Source: Aurifilum marmelostoma (Eukaryota; Ascomycota; Sordariomycetes; Diaporthales; Cryphonectriaceae). From it: a stretch of 64,000 bases of DNA. Location of the stretch: positions 496,001 to 560,000 of the forward strand of contig JAMXSV010000021.1 in the NCBI GenBank assembly GCA_027559495.1, read 5' to 3'. A program made the position numbers and the translations under genes. Below, in pieces: positions 36,474-47,944 of the stretch (within the stretch, counting starts at the first letter, position 1; each line of letters starts with the position of its first letter). Under the pieces are notes generated by a model, which worked only from the letters and a program-made list of their open reading frames with translations, was not told where the DNA came from and made no database searches.

Positions 36474-38779
36474 CTATGCGCTAGGAGCAGAGGTCGGCGC
36501 TGGCGCCTCCGCGATATTGACATCCTCACCTTTCACACCATCCACCACGCGCAGGCCCGAGGCGCTCTGCGTCATCTGCTCCAGTCGCTTCATCTGATCG
36601 AGGCGGTGGCGGATCTCATCCACGAGATCGGTGATTGCCACGAGCACACCCTCCTTCTCAGGGTGGTTCTCGCTCAAACCCATCTGCTTGAGTCTGTGGA
36701 GGCACAGGGTGTCAGAATACGACGTGTCATGTGCAAAAGAAGGATCAGGAGACTTACTTGACCTGGCCTGCAGCCAGTTCCTCCTCGCCTAGAATGACGG
36801 CAAAGGGGATCTTGTTGGCTTCGGCAGCTTTGAACTCTGCGGTGTCCTCGTTAGTTCCTCTACATGTTGAATCCGCCCCAGGAGCAGCCCGGGGGTGGGG
36901 GGGGGGGGGGCAGTAGCGAGACGCTGGCAACTTACGTGCTTGGAGCTTCGGCTTGACCTTGTGCAGCATCTCAGTGCTGATGCCGGCCTCCCAAAGCTGA
37001 TCGCATATCTTCATGCGGTCCTTCAGCATGCCGTCAAAGCCTTTGCCGCCGAAAGCCATAACAAATACATCGGTCTTGTTGGGCCGAGGCTCCGCAGCCT
37101 TCTCTGCAGCCATCCGTGCTTGCGTGATGGAGTATATCCTGTCCACGCCGAATGAAATCCCCACACAGGGAATCTGACCCTTGCCCGAGAACATTCCAAC
37201 CAGGTTGTCGTATCTGCCACCAGCAGCAACACTACCAACACCAACTGTCGGATCGTCTGAGCGGTCATCGTCCTCCGAGGACTTGCCCTTCTTCTTTTGT
37301 TTCGGCTTGGCCGAGGACGCGGCACCATCAGCAGGTGCACTGGACGGCGCGGAGCCTTCAGTGACCACTGCGAGGAAGAGTCAGTATTCGAGAAGTTTAC
37401 ATATAACACTCCTGAGCAAATTCATACCTTCGTAGATGATGCCAGTATAGTAGTCAAGACCTCTGGCAAGACTCAGGTCGAACGAAACAGCGTCGAGAGC
37501 ACCCTTGTAGCACTCTAGGTACTCGAATAGCAAGCCCATGTCCGTCATACCTTGCTTCATCGATTCATTTGCTGCCAGGGACTCGTCCTTCTGCAGCTTC
37601 TCCAAGAGGTCCCTTCCTCCTTTCAGGACAACCCACTCACCAATCTTGTCTGCGACGTCCTCCGGAAGCCCCTTTTCGTTGACCATCTCCTTCTTGACGT
37701 CCGCCCATGGCATCTTGTCGAGCTTGTCGCTGTTGCATGTCTGATCAGCGCACGGCTTCCAAGGTAGTATCTAGGGTGTCACGAACACTGCAGATGATAT
37801 GCTCCGAATCTTGTCTTCTGGCACGCCGCAGACCTGAAAGATGCCGTCGAGGATCTTGCGGTGGTTTGTCTTGATCGTGTACCTGCCATTCCATCCCAGA
37901 GCCTCAAAGATCTGAATGATGATTTTGATGATCTCGGAATCAGGTATCATAGCATCATATGTGCCAGCAATGTCGAAATCGCACTGGTAAAACTCTCGCA
38001 TGCGGCCCTTCGCAACGGCGGGCTGACTATTGGCCGTCTCAAGTCAGCATGTATGTCCTACTTCCATCCCTTTCGGTGGTCCAGCTATTATATTGATTTG
38101 TGTAGAAGATTGGACACGTACTCTCTCCGGTAGACCTTCGCAATGTGATACCGCCGTATCTGCTGTAGGCCCTTTTGCGCAACATACCGCGCGAACGGCA
38201 CGGTCAGGTCATATCGCAGGGAGCTCAGCTCGCCACCCTGGTCCGCGAGATCGTAAATGAGCTTCGAGTCCTCGCCATACTTGCCCGTCAGGATCTCCTT
38301 GAGCTCAAACACCGGCGTATCGATCGTGATCGCGCCGTGGCGCTCGAAAACGGTTTTGACTGCAAGAGAAGAGAGGGTATAGTAGTCAGCAAGTTGCCCT
38401 AGTGTGCTCGCCGCCCATAGATTTTTGACATAAACAGAGGCATCCAGGAAAGAAGGCGAGGTTCCTCGAGAAGAGAGCGCATACTGGTGTTGAAGATCTG
38501 CTCGCGCAGTACGATTGCCTCGCCGTCCCAATCGCGGGTGCCCTTGGGCGTCTTCAAATCGATCTTCGAGGGCGCCATGGTGGACTTGTCTTTCAGTTTC
38601 GTACACGAAGTTGTGAGATTGCTGCTCCCCAGGGAGCGGGCGTTCCCGTAAACCGTAATCGGTCTGGAGACGTTCGCGGCTGTGCTCCTCGTCTGTAGAG
38701 GTCGAAGTCGCGGGGTTGTAGTCGTGGTTGTTCGGGCTGTCACAGGCCTGCAAGCACTCGCGAGATTGACGATCCGCAT
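36474..38779 (-). CDS. HTS1: Histidyl-tRNA synthetase, cytosolic and mitochondrial forms
   Basis: Class II synthetase charging tRNA-His. Seven exons: 38779-38485, 38359-38122, 38026-37787, 37729-37428, 37367-36936, 36836-36758, 36693-36474, all in phase; 601 residues from the ATG at 38779. A second in-frame ATG at 38578 (MAPSKIDLKTPKGTRDW) gives a 534-residue form of standard cytosolic length. The 67 residues between are rich in Arg, Ser and Thr and nearly free of acids (MRIVNLASACRPVTARTTTT), a typical matrix-targeting peptide, so one gene probably makes both enzymes, as yeast HTS1 does. Motif 2 region: RRYHIAKVYRRDQP then REFYQCDFDIAG. HisRS-specific: SLARGLDYYTGIIYE. Motif 3: CVGISFGVDRIYS. 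A Lys-rich insert lies near residue 390, and the anticodon-binding domain ends the protein. Intron 36837-36935 contains a 14-base G run. Confidence 0.96.
36897..36910 (+). repeat. G14 homopolymer inside a HisRS intron
   Basis: Fourteen consecutive G on the plus strand, so a C14 run in the transcript, within the intron 36837-36935; another G5 lies just before it. Confidence 0.9.
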
Positions 38780-39844
38780 ACAGGTTGTTCTTCGTTGCAC
38801 TGGTGTGAGGAGGAGGGGTGGATCGTCACGAGGATGACTGTTGTCAAAATGTTTAGGTAGGGTGGAAAGCGCGGGGCAGTAGGTGAGTCAAAGGCGGGAC
38901 GGTAGGAAAGTGGGCAGTTGTGCTTGCAGATTGCTCTAGTTGCATTCAAAAAAAATTGCCCACCCCTGCGAGGCTTGGAGGGGTAAAACGTCAGGCTGTT
39001 CAGGTACGGTGTCTGGATTGGCTAGGCTGCTCAACGGTGGGTCATCAGGGATGTAAGCTGCAGCCGTGCCTCTGCTTTCCAATTCGGAAGAACCATAAAC
39101 TGGAACAGCAGCTGGAACAGCAGCAGCAGTTGTAGAGTAGGTACTCAGATGGCACTACTGTGATATCTGAGCTCCTGAGGAATGCGTCTCCAATTACACA
39201 CACGGGCACAAGATAGAATCGTGTTCTTATGGTCTGACAAGCAAGCTGCCTGGAGCACCGATACATTCACAACTAGTTGAAGATGGAACACCATGCAGAA
39301 CAATTGGACAATCTTCACGACTGAGCTAGAACCTCTTTTTCTCAACTGCACAAGATGGCAACTAGCGCCACAAGCTGGCTGATTGCCTGTGGTGAGAGAG
39401 GTGTTGCATCCTCACCAGGCCGATCCAACTCGAACTTCGACTTAAAAAAAAAAAGACAACAAAAACCTCCCTTATAATTGTCAAGGCCGACATGGACAGG
39501 CTTCATACCAGAACAGAAGAAGAAAAGGGAAGAGATAGTCCCGGAACGCAGCTTTGCTAAGGGTTCACCGCCCTGTGCCCCCTTCCTTGACCCTCGATAG
39601 TGTACATGCAAAGTTGAGTACATGGCCTGCTAATTATACCAGAGCAGGCGACTGGTCTCCTCCAAGGTTGTCGTCACGGGCAGGAATCCAGGTGGCGAGA
39701 GTTTGAGCTATCCGATTCCTCCGGCGGCCAACAAACCTACGGATGAGGACTGAAACCTTCGTCACCGTCGCACTGATCCTGACTGAAACCAGTCATTGAA
39801 TGCTCCGTAGGCTGAAAATAGATGACTCCGCTTGCGGATCAGGC
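38780..39844. other. Intergenic upstream of HisRS
   Basis: No gene recognised. A short CAG repeat patch lies at about 39105-39135 and a nearly pure A tract at 39442-39454. Confidence 0.45.
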
Positions 39845-41137
39845 TCAGACGTCCCACTCCTGTTCCTCGAGATCGGCGCCGTCGTCACTCAGCGCAGCGA
39901 AGGAAGACTGCGTGGGCATAGACTGGACCTGGGGCCGGCCGTTGCCGGAAGCACTCTTCGTCTTGGGGGCCGGTTGCGACTTGACAGGACCGGGTGCGCT
40001 GGCCTCGTTGGCAGAGTCGGAGGACTCGCTGTTGGCCAGTTCGGCATTGGTCTTCTTGGCCTTGCGAGATTTGACCGAGACCCACTGGCTGTCCTCTTCG
40101 TCCTGCTTCTGCAGCATGGCCAGCTGCTCCTCCTCCGAGTAGGGGACCTCGGCGGCCCAGTCGGTCTTCTTGCCGTTCTGCTTGCCATTTGTCGGAGGCG
40201 CAGGGGCGTCTGTCTTCGGGGTGCTGTCGAAGGTGTCCAGGGGCTGGACGGGAACGGCGGCGCTCTTTTGGGCTGAGTTGCCGTTGGTGATGTTGCTTGC
40301 CCATGCATTCGCTCTCTGGGCGGCCTCGAACGCGACCCCATCCTTGGCAGCTCTGCCCTCGGCCTCCCGCGCGGCTCGGCGCTGGGCATTCTCCTTGATC
40401 TTGCGCTCCTTCTCTTCCTCTTCGCGCGCGGCCCTCTCCAGCTCTCTCTTCTTGCGGTTCTGCCGCTGCTTCTTGGTCTCGACTGGCTGCGGGGCGCTGA
40501 CGTGCTTGGGCTTCTGGGATTGCTTCTCCTCGGTGCCGGTCAGGCGGAGGACAGAGGGTCCGGATCCCTGGGGCTCGAGCATATCGGAGACACCAGTGGC
40601 ATCAGCAGCGGACACAGGAGGCGACGAGACGGGAGACTGGTCGTCGTCGGCATCGATGCCGCCGGTAGAAGAAGGCGCAGATGCCTTTGCGACCTCGGAG
40701 TCTTCGCCGATAGCCCTGGCCTTGGACTGCTTGACCGACTTCTGCTTCTGCTTGACCGGTCCCTGCTTCTGCTCGAACTTGCTCTCCTTGTTGCGGGCCA
40801 TCTGCTGCGCAAAGGCTCGGTTGTCGACATCGTCGTCAGCGGCGCGGCTGTTGGACTGGGGCTGCGCGGCCGGGGTGGCAGCAGAGGCATAGCTCTTGGG
40901 CTGGGCCTGTTTGGCCTCGGTGGCGAAGCTCTCCATCCGTTGTCGCTTTGCCTTGTTGTCCTTTTTGGGCTGGCTGGCCTGCCTCTCTGCGGCCCTCGAC
41001 CGTGGAGGGGCCGGCTTCAGTGACTTGCGCTTCTTCTGCTCCTGCACATATCGCTGGGCGCTGAAAGCCACAATGGCAAAGATGACGGCCCAGCCGACCA
41101 CGGTCTTGTTGCCGAGACTGGAGAGTTGGTTGCCCAT
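39845..41137 (-). CDS. N-terminally membrane-anchored, charged coiled-coil protein, unknown
   Basis: A single exon of 430 residues starting at the ATG at 41137 (MGNQLSSLGNKTVVGW). One transmembrane segment (VVGWAVIFAIVAFSAQRYV, about 13-31) is followed immediately by basic residues (QEQKKRKSLK), suggesting the bulk faces the cytosol. The rest is charged and probably disordered with a strong coiled-coil/helix-forming stretch around residues 210-275 (KKQRQNRKKRELERAAREEE). Near the C-terminus, QWVSVKSRKAKK and a Phe/Ala/acidic tail (SSFAALSDDGADLEEQ) look like short binding motifs. I do not recognise a family; a membrane-to-soluble tethering role would be speculation. The frame extends upstream only through non-ATG codons up to 41365. 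Convergent to nothing; it diverges from the nucleoside hydrolase. Confidence 0.82.
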   Translation of the reverse strand: MGNQLSSLGNKTVVGWAVIFAIVAFSAQRYVQEQKKRKSLKPAPPRSRAAERQASQPKKDNKAKRQRMESFATEAKQAQPKSYASAATPAAQPQSNSRAADDDVDNRAFAQQMARNKESKFEQKQGPVKQKQKSVKQSKARAIGEDSEVAKASAPSSTGGIDADDDQSPVSSPPVSAADATGVSDMLEPQGSGPSVLRLTGTEEKQSQKPKHVSAPQPVETKKQRQNRKKRELERAAREEEEKERKIKENAQRRAAREAEGRAAKDGVAFEAAQRANAWASNITNGNSAQKSAAVPVQPLDTFDSTPKTDAPAPPTNGKQNGKKTDWAAEVPYSEEEQLAMLQKQDEEDSQWVSVKSRKAKKTNAELANSESSDSANEASAPGPVKSQPAPKTKSASGNGRPQVQSMPTQSSFAALSDDGADLEEQEWDV

Positions 41138-42884
41138 GGTGACGACAACGGAAGGAAATAGAGGGAGTGTCGGAGAGCGAGGGAGGGGAGGACGGGATGG
41201 AGTTGGGATGAATGATGTCTCGCGGGTCGTCAAGACTTTTGTTCTCCAATCGGACTTCTGGGCTAATGAGATCAATCGGGATGTGATGTCGAGCGCAATG
41301 GCGTATGTTTGTGGTTTGTTGAGGGTGTGGAGGCTGGCCTCAGAAGTAATGTGACTGTCTGTCAAAGGTATGAATGACTGTCAGCACCTGAACATTGGGT
41401 CCTGTAGTAGGATGTAATCCGGGGAAGAGAGAACGAGGGAAGAGAGGGTCTTTGGTGGGAATTTGGGCCAACATTAGTGGTTTGACTTGTCGCTGCAGAG
41501 TGACTTGACCTTCACCTGACTTAAACAGGGGCACTGACCTCACGCGTTTGTTAGCAAACAAGCCTGTTGATTTTGCTCCCTCTTCCAAGACCACAGGTGC
41601 TGATGAGGTGCCAGGGAAATGCTCAGGGGTTTAAATGATGCCAGGCAGGTGCTGCAAGGTGTCAAGAGAAGATGTGTGCTATGGCACTGGTTCGCCGCTG
41701 GAGAGGTGAGTCGAGGTTATGAAAAGGTGGCTTCAAGCAGCTCTAGCAGTTGCCCATTCGGCTCGGTGGAGACTGGGATCCATTTTAAAGCTATTGCAGG
41801 TCGAAGTGGCAGCGATTAACCACGCTAGATGCCCTAGCCCCTGCACCCCCAGGGCTCTAGAATATTACGACCCTGCTGCATCGACGCCAATAGTTTACCC
41901 AGAGCATCGAAAATTGTCCAAAATATGAATTGAGAATGTGAATGTGTAGGGACTTGAGGGATCATTACTTAAAAAATAGTATAGCCATTCAAACTGGCCA
42001 AATGTAATGTCATGCCAGGCTGTGGGACAAGTAGCTGCTCATCCACAGCTGTAGGTACGAAAGGGCATGCCTCCACTCGAGTAAATCCGAGTAACTCCAT
42101 TTAACTATTAAGAAAGAAAAAAAGGGCTTGAGACAGGAGCACCACAGAGCACACAGCGGCAGGGCATGTCTCGGTACCACAGAGTACCAATATTGTCTGG
42201 ACCATGCACATTTTTCTTGGAGAACTTCACAGCCCTCCACCTGACTTCGAGCAGGATCGTCTGTTTCTGTCTTTGCTCCATTTTTATTCATCTTTCTGCC
42301 TCCTCTGCCTCCTGTAAATTCTGAGGACCCCAAAATACTTACTCCATCAAGCAACCAATTGTTGTTTACGTTATTGCTAAGCTCTGGACGAGGACCCAAG
42401 TGGGCTCCTTATCGAGGAGCTATCAAAAATGGACCTTGTTTGCCGCGGCTGCTCCCTGGTGGATGGGGCCGCTTCAGTACTTACCCTGCTTACTTACCTA
42501 GCTTCCAAAGTGCTCTTCCATAGTACCAACACATCCTCTCTGTGGAGGTAGTTCTCAAACACATTCTAATACACTTGCAAAAAAGACGCATCGCTATTTA
42601 AAAAGGCTTGATCGCCTTGGTCTGTACAATACCTAGGGACCAAATATTGTAAACCTATTGTCAGGCAAGTACCCGTCCAAGTGAACCTGCATCTTGCCAA
42701 CAGACCCCGCTCGGCCAGCTGGTTGATATTCAGGCTACACACACACACACACCTACCTCTGCGCTGCACGCACTCGCGCAGAGGACCTCGTCTACAAAAA
42801 TTCCGTCTAGTTACTCCTTCAGAGCTTCTTCATTAACTATTCAAGACATATCAGGCATCTGTAAAGTAAAAACCAAAACCCATA
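41138..42884. promoter_or_regulatory. Divergent upstream region, 1.7 kb
   Basis: Lies between the start codons of the anchored coiled-coil gene and the nucleoside hydrolase gene. No gene recognised. AGTAC words recur at 42183, 42476 and 42522. A (CA)n patch is present near 42735-42752. Confidence 0.45.
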
Positions 42885-44619
42885 ATGGCTCCAAAGAATC
42901 GCATCATCATCGACACCGACCCAGGTGAGCTACCTCTACAGATCCAAGTGCTTGCAAATGTTCAGCCGGGCTGAGCAGGCGCACAAACAGGTGTTGATGA
43001 TATGCTCGCCCTGCTCCTCGCTCTCACTGCGCGCCCAGATGAGCTCGAGGTCGCCATGATCTCCGTCACCTATGGAAACGTCCCTCTGCAGAGGTGAGTG
43101 GCTGTGAACAGAGAGAAAAATAGGAAGTTGTGTGTGCGCGTGTGTCTAGGTCAGACTCATGGTGTACACACCTGTTGTGACCCAGCGTCCCGATTTTCCG
43201 GATGAAACACCAATGTCGCGCGTGGTCGGCAAGAACGGCATCAGCAGACAGGGGCTCTGTTGGCTGAACCGGGACTTTTATCTTTCATTGTTTTTCATTC
43301 CTTGCATGACTTACTAACACACACCTCCTGTTGTACACAGCTGTCTGCGGAACGTTGTGGCGCTGTTCCATGTGCTGGAGAAGGAGAGCGCATGGCGGAA
43401 ACAGGCTGGGAGGGCCGAGGGATTCGAGGCGCTGAGGCACTCCAGGCCTATCGTGGCTGTTGGCGCTGAGCATTCCTTGCAGGATGAGCTCCTGGCTGCG
43501 GACCATTTCCACGGTATCGATGGTTTACATGGCGTCCATGAGGCTGTAAGTTCCAAGCCATTTTTATGCCTTGTTGTCTTTCTCTGTGCTGAAGTGAGGG
43601 TGGAGGCAAGGGCTGACACTGCTGAGTATTGACGGGAACAGCACCCGGATCTCTCACCGGCAGACACATGGAAGTCACTATTTGATAAGGATGGCACACA
43701 CTCGACCCCGGATTCTGCGGACCTGCCAACATACTCGTCCTATTTCACGGCGTCTAAGGTACCTGCACACAAGGAGATACTTCGAATTCTGAAGGAGAGC
43801 CCCGAGGACAGTGTCACCATCGTCGCTGTCGGCCCCTTGACCAATGTGGCGATAGCGGCAGCCGAGGACCCCGAGACCTTCCTGCGCGTCAAGGAGCTGG
43901 TCGTCATGGGCGGAGCCGTCCACGTGCCTGGCAACATCACGCCCACGGCCGAGTTCAACTGCTATGCCGACGCCGTCGCCGCGGCACGTGTCTATGCCCT
44001 CACGTCGCCCAAGCCGTCCTCCACCATGCCGCTGATCCTCGAGAGCAAGTCCTTCCTCGGGCCCTACCCGGCCAGGCTCCCCAGGCAGCTCAAGCTCAGC
44101 CTTTTCCCGCTCGACATCACCACGACGCACCTCCTCAGCAGAGAGTACTTCACCGCCCAGATCCAGCCACACATCGACGCTGGAAGCCCCCTCGCACGGT
44201 GGATGGCCACCTTCATGTTCGGGGCGTTCGACAAGATCGCGTCCATCGTCGGAGACAGCGTCAATCCGGGCTTCGACCTGAACGACCCTCTGTGCGTCTT
44301 TTATATGCTGACGCGCGACGACCCGGCGTGGAAGGCGGTGCCGGCGCCTGAAGACATTAGGATCGAGACTGGAGGCCAGTGGACCATGGGCATGCACGTG
44401 ATTGATCGCAGGGACGTCAGAGACCCGGCGGAGAAGGACGGGGCGGGCGTTATCAAGACGAGTCCCGCAGACCCGCTGGATGCCGTCGAGTTTGATGAGG
44501 CGCCGGGTGATCACAAGTCATGGCGGGACAGGGTCAAGGGGAACAGGATCAACAGGATCGTCGCGTCGCCGGGCGAGGAGTACTTTGAGAAGTTCTTGAT
44601 GCAACGTATGTTCGAATGA
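42885..44619 (+). CDS. Inosine/uridine-preferring nucleoside hydrolase
   Basis: Hydrolyses the N-glycosidic bond of ribonucleosides to free base and ribose (purine/pyrimidine salvage). Exons 42885-42924, 42991-43093, 43341-43545 and 43642-44619 encode 441 residues. The N-terminal signature is intact after splicing: IIIDTDPGVDDMLALLLAL, with Asp10, Asp12 and Asp16/17 forming the Ca2+- and ribose-binding site. Other family motifs: VTIVAVGPLTNVAIAAAEDP and LKVKEL-like LRVKELVVMGGAVHVPGNIT, EFNCYADAVAA, and DLNDPLCVFYML carrying the C-terminal conserved Asp. The protein is longer than bacterial enzymes because of an insertion around residues 50-140 and a C-terminal extension. No signal peptide is evident, so a cytosolic location is likely. 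Intron 2 (247 bp) is unusually long for this window. Confidence 0.92.
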
Positions 44620-45175
44620 ACAGAGATTTTGGAGAAAACGCATAGTATTAGTAGAAAACAGACACTTGATAACAAACTGAATTATACACACGTGCTGCGG
44701 CAGAGGATTCACAGTCAAGGCATGGTGTCAGCAACAAGCCTAGGCACGAGTAGGAGGCGAGGATGGAGGAAGACGTAGTAGTAGCATACCAACACCCTGT
44801 TAAAATCAAATGGAACCGAGAGTTTGTCCCTGATGTCGCCGCCCTTACGCCAGATACTCCAACTCCGACACGCCAATAGATGCATCCAACTCGCTTGCCC
44901 GCTACGAGGTCTCGCGGGCCCCCACCTGACCCTAGAATGCCCTGTGTCCTCGTCCTAATAAAGCAATCCTCCCCCCACAGATCACACAGTCAACCAAGCC
45001 CATAGCTGTACGGCCAACGGGCCCTGGGTATCTCTCTACTACTGCGCAACACATCTCAAACCTCCTCGAAACGCGCAATGGCGACATCGATGACAAGAGA
45101 GCCGACAAGATCACCCTTGGACTTCCCCGGCCGCCCACCACATCACTGTGGTGAAGAAGAACGGATCGAGAGCTT
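44620..45175. other. Intergenic between convergent genes
   Basis: 556 bp between the stop codons of the nucleoside hydrolase and LSM8 genes. Nothing beyond presumed 3' untranslated sequence recognised. Confidence 0.5.
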
Positions 45176-45619
45176 TCAAGAATGCTTGACGCCACCGATT
45201 GTGGCACCCTTGACCTGGGTCCAATCGATACTGTCGTCCAGCGGCTCATCCACTAGGCCAACGAGGCAGACGTTGTCGCCACGGACAATGTAGAGACCGA
45301 GCTGGGCCTCCTGGCTGGGCTCCTCGTCCTCGGGCTCACGTATGACGCGTTCAATCGCGTTCTGGAGGACCTTTTTGTGTGCGGCAGACAATTTAGTCAC
45401 GGATTTCCGCCGGGATGGGATCGAAGAGACAGAGAGGGAGAGACACATACCAGGTTGGTCTGGTGATCAGCACTGAAGAGGGTGCCAACTAGGGTGCGGC
45501 CATCAGCAGTAATGATGCAGACCCTCTCTAATCGAGGAGTGAACCGGTCAGTTACCAAGATCCATGAAGCTTTAGGGTGAGAGGGGGAACATACTCTCCA
45601 GATAGTTGTTCAAAGACAT
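45176..45619 (-). CDS. LSM8: U6 snRNA-associated Sm-like protein LSm8
   Basis: Subunit of the nuclear Lsm2-8 ring that binds the 3' oligo(U) end of U6 snRNA. Three exons, 45619-45595 (25 nt), 45527-45451 and 45370-45176, give 98 residues, the usual size. The start MSLNNYLEKRVCIITADGR is assembled across intron 1. Sm1 motif: ITADGRTLVGTLFSADHQTN; Sm2 motif: LGLYIVRGDNVCLVG, where the LGLYIVRGDN sequence is characteristic of LSm8 rather than LSm1. An insertion with EPEDEEPSQEAQ separates the motifs. The gene diverges from the glutaredoxin-like gene. Confidence 0.94.
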
Positions 45620-46292
45620 CTTGAAGAGCTTCAAAAGGTAATGCCGATGTTGAATTTGTGATGTGAATGATGGGCTGCGGGACAGTGTCGAACCCGGTCA
45701 TGAGACTGCGGAAAATTTGTCGGAACTAAAGGGAGCCACTTTAATTCACGAAGATGCGGAACTGGCAAGGACAAAGTGTCAATAGCAGACGAGGTGGGCT
45801 GGACTTGACTTGACGCTGTGGTGATAGTAATTGAAGTTCGGGGGAAATTTTGGTTGTATGCGGCGAGCTCCAAGACGCCCGCTGTGAGAGCTCCAACCCC
45901 TGCAACAGCTGCTGCTGCTGGAGCTGCAGTGATCTGTGTGGTGGGGGGGGGGGGAGGGGGTTCCTGCCACTAAAGACACCCCTGCAGGTTAGCAGCAGTG
46001 GAGCCTTCCGCAGAGGAGATGGTGGTTGTCGGCAGCAGGCACCACCTGAGAACTAATCACCAGGCTCTGCCCTCATTTATAAGATTCCTCGTCTTTGATC
46101 CCTAAATGCTCTTCAAACCAAAATATCCTACTTTAAATACCTAAGAATCAACTCGCGCTGGATTAAGGGGTAATTTGTTTAGGTAAGGCAGTCAAGGACC
46201 TCCCTGAAACCACCGGACATGAGCAGATGTGTTGTTGACTATGCACTTTGTGAAAACAGACAGAGAAGTCATCAGCAGGCGTCAAAACTCCA
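45620..46292. promoter_or_regulatory. Divergent promoter region of LSM8 and the glutaredoxin-like gene
   Basis: 673 bp without a gene. It contains a CTG patch at about 45908-45920 and a G12 run at 45943-45954. Confidence 0.5.
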
Positions 46293-46690
46293 ATGCGCAT
46301 TACAAACAGGCTGCTGCAGCAATGCAGAATCACTCTCTTCACCCGAGAACACTGTGGTCTTTGTGTCTCAGCTCGGTCTGTTCTCTCAGATGTCTGGGAC
46401 ACACGGCCATTTGTCTTCAAGGAGATTGACATTGTCAAGCCTGAGAGTAAAGCCTGGAGAGACCTGTACGACTTTGATGTTCCTGTGGTATGTTGAAAAT
46501 GAACTGGAAGCTCCTTTTGGTCGTCCAGGGTGCTCTCGAGATCAGAGGCTTATTGCTTGAGCAGATACATATCAGTAGAGCCAGCGAGCCTGAAGAGGAC
46601 CCGAAGCTTGCTTCGCAGGCCCTGAAGCTCATGCACCGGCTCACACCAGATCAAGTCAAGGCAAAGATGGATGAGGCTGAAAAGGTTTAG
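46293..46690 (+). CDS. Glutaredoxin-like protein (DUF836 type)
   Basis: Small thioredoxin-fold protein of 106 residues in two exons, 46293-46487 and 46565-46690. The strand-helix start CRITLFTREHCGLCVSA holds a CxxC pair (Cys21, Cys24: CGLC), followed by EIDIVKPESKAWRDLY and the cis-proline region DVPV-IHISR formed across the intron. This matches the glutaredoxin-like family containing yeast YDR286C and human C5orf63. The first residues MRITNRLLQQCR are basic and might target mitochondria. The redox partner is unknown. Its stop codon lies only 67 bp from the stop of the convergent aldolase gene. Confidence 0.87.
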
Positions 46691-46757
46691 GAAGAATCGA
46701 CTACCGTTCTACAAACAACCCCAAGGAAGCCGATGTCCTGAGTCCAGATATAGTCTC

Positions 46758-47944
46758 CTACGACCCGTAACTCTTGCCCTTCTCGGGTCCCGTCGATCCT
46801 AACGCAACCGCCATGGACTGTTTCATAATAAATTCGAGCGTCGTCAAGTCGGTGCCAGCGTTGATCATGTCAAAACCTTGCTTGCCGTACCTGTGGAATG
46901 CGTCAGATGCTTCTCCTTTTTGATTTTCCCTAGATGGCAATCTTCAGGGGGGGGGGGGGGCGCTCATCGACTCACGCAGCTGCCTCCTCAGCACTTGAGG
47001 CGTACATGCCGCATTTCTTGCCCGCATCCTTGGTGGCCTTCAGTATCCTTGCAATAGCCGACTTGAGCTCGGGCTTCACATCGCCGTTGATGATAGGATG
47101 CCCAATGTTGTTTCCAAGGTCAAAGGGGCCAATGAAGAGGACGTCGACGAGCCGCGCGATCTCCTCTACCGCCTCCAGCGCCTCCATGGTCTCGATTTGT
47201 ACCATTGTCAGTATGGCATCGTTGGCTTGCTGGAGATACTCGGTAAAGGATGGGATGGGCGAGAAGTTCTGCATGGCGATGGGCGACCCGAAGCCTCGTC
47301 GGCCTTGTGGTGGAAACTTGGCTGCGGCTACGACCTGTTTGACCTCGTCCACGCTTCTGATGAGCGGCACTAGGATCTGTGATTGGGCTTGATCAGTTCA
47401 TGGAGCCCTGACATACGCACAGGTGGCATATCTGCCTTGTCAACGGAAGGCTCTCACCCCATGTGCACCGGCATCGAGCGCGCCTAGGACGGCAAGGTCA
47501 GCGCATTCCCACCAAGCTAAAGCACACACACACTCTCTTTCCGCACTCACGCTTGATCATCCACGACTGCGTGTCAGGAATTCTGACACATGGAGACACG
47601 CCGCAGGCAGCGATAGCCGGAATGGCTTCATGCATGGCGGCGTCGTCAATATTCCCATGCTCACAGTCGACCATGATCCAGTCCGGATTGGCCCTCGCCA
47701 GAACTCTGGAGATATTAGTTCCCGGCATCATCTGCCAGATTCCGTAGCTGGGGCCCTTGTTCTCGGCAAAGGCTGTCCGCAGCCTGTTGGACTTCTGCAT
47801 TGCTGTGGCCGCTGCTGCCATTGTTGACGATCTTCTTGGAGAAACAGAGTATTGAAAATGCGCATTGGGGGGTCGGATTCCAGAACAGCAAGGCAAGGTC
47901 AAGCGACGAGAAGACAGGCGCCACGGCTGCAGTGAGGAGGTCAT
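46758..47944 (-). CDS. HpcH/HpaI-type aldolase
   Basis: Metal-dependent class II aldolase of the HpcH/HpaI (pyruvate/phosphoenolpyruvate-like TIM barrel) family, which cleaves 4-hydroxy-2-oxo acids or 2-keto-3-deoxy sugar acids. Exons 47944-47551, 47483-47458 (26 nt), 47376-46976 and 46890-46758 encode 317 residues. Family motifs: DWIMVDCEHGNIDD, the micro-exon peptide RALDAGAHG leading into ILVPLIRSVDEV, RRGFGSP, and VQIETMEALEAV (metal-binding Glu) with DVLFIGPFDLGNNIG (metal-binding Asp). Residues 1 to about 45 are basic and Ser/Arg-rich (MTSSLQPWRLSSRRLTLP) and may be a mitochondrial targeting sequence; a second Met near residue 42 would give a cytosolic form. The frame runs further upstream only from a GTG. 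Intron 3 contains a 14-base G run. It diverges from the MFS transporter. Exact substrate unknown. Confidence 0.9.
46947..46960 (+). repeat. G14 homopolymer inside an aldolase intron
   Basis: Fourteen consecutive G on the plus strand (C14 in the transcript), within intron 46891-46975. Confidence 0.9.

Noticed and set aside
43678..44514. 278-residue open frame on the minus strand
   Set aside because: Antisense to the nucleoside hydrolase, no recognisable domain.
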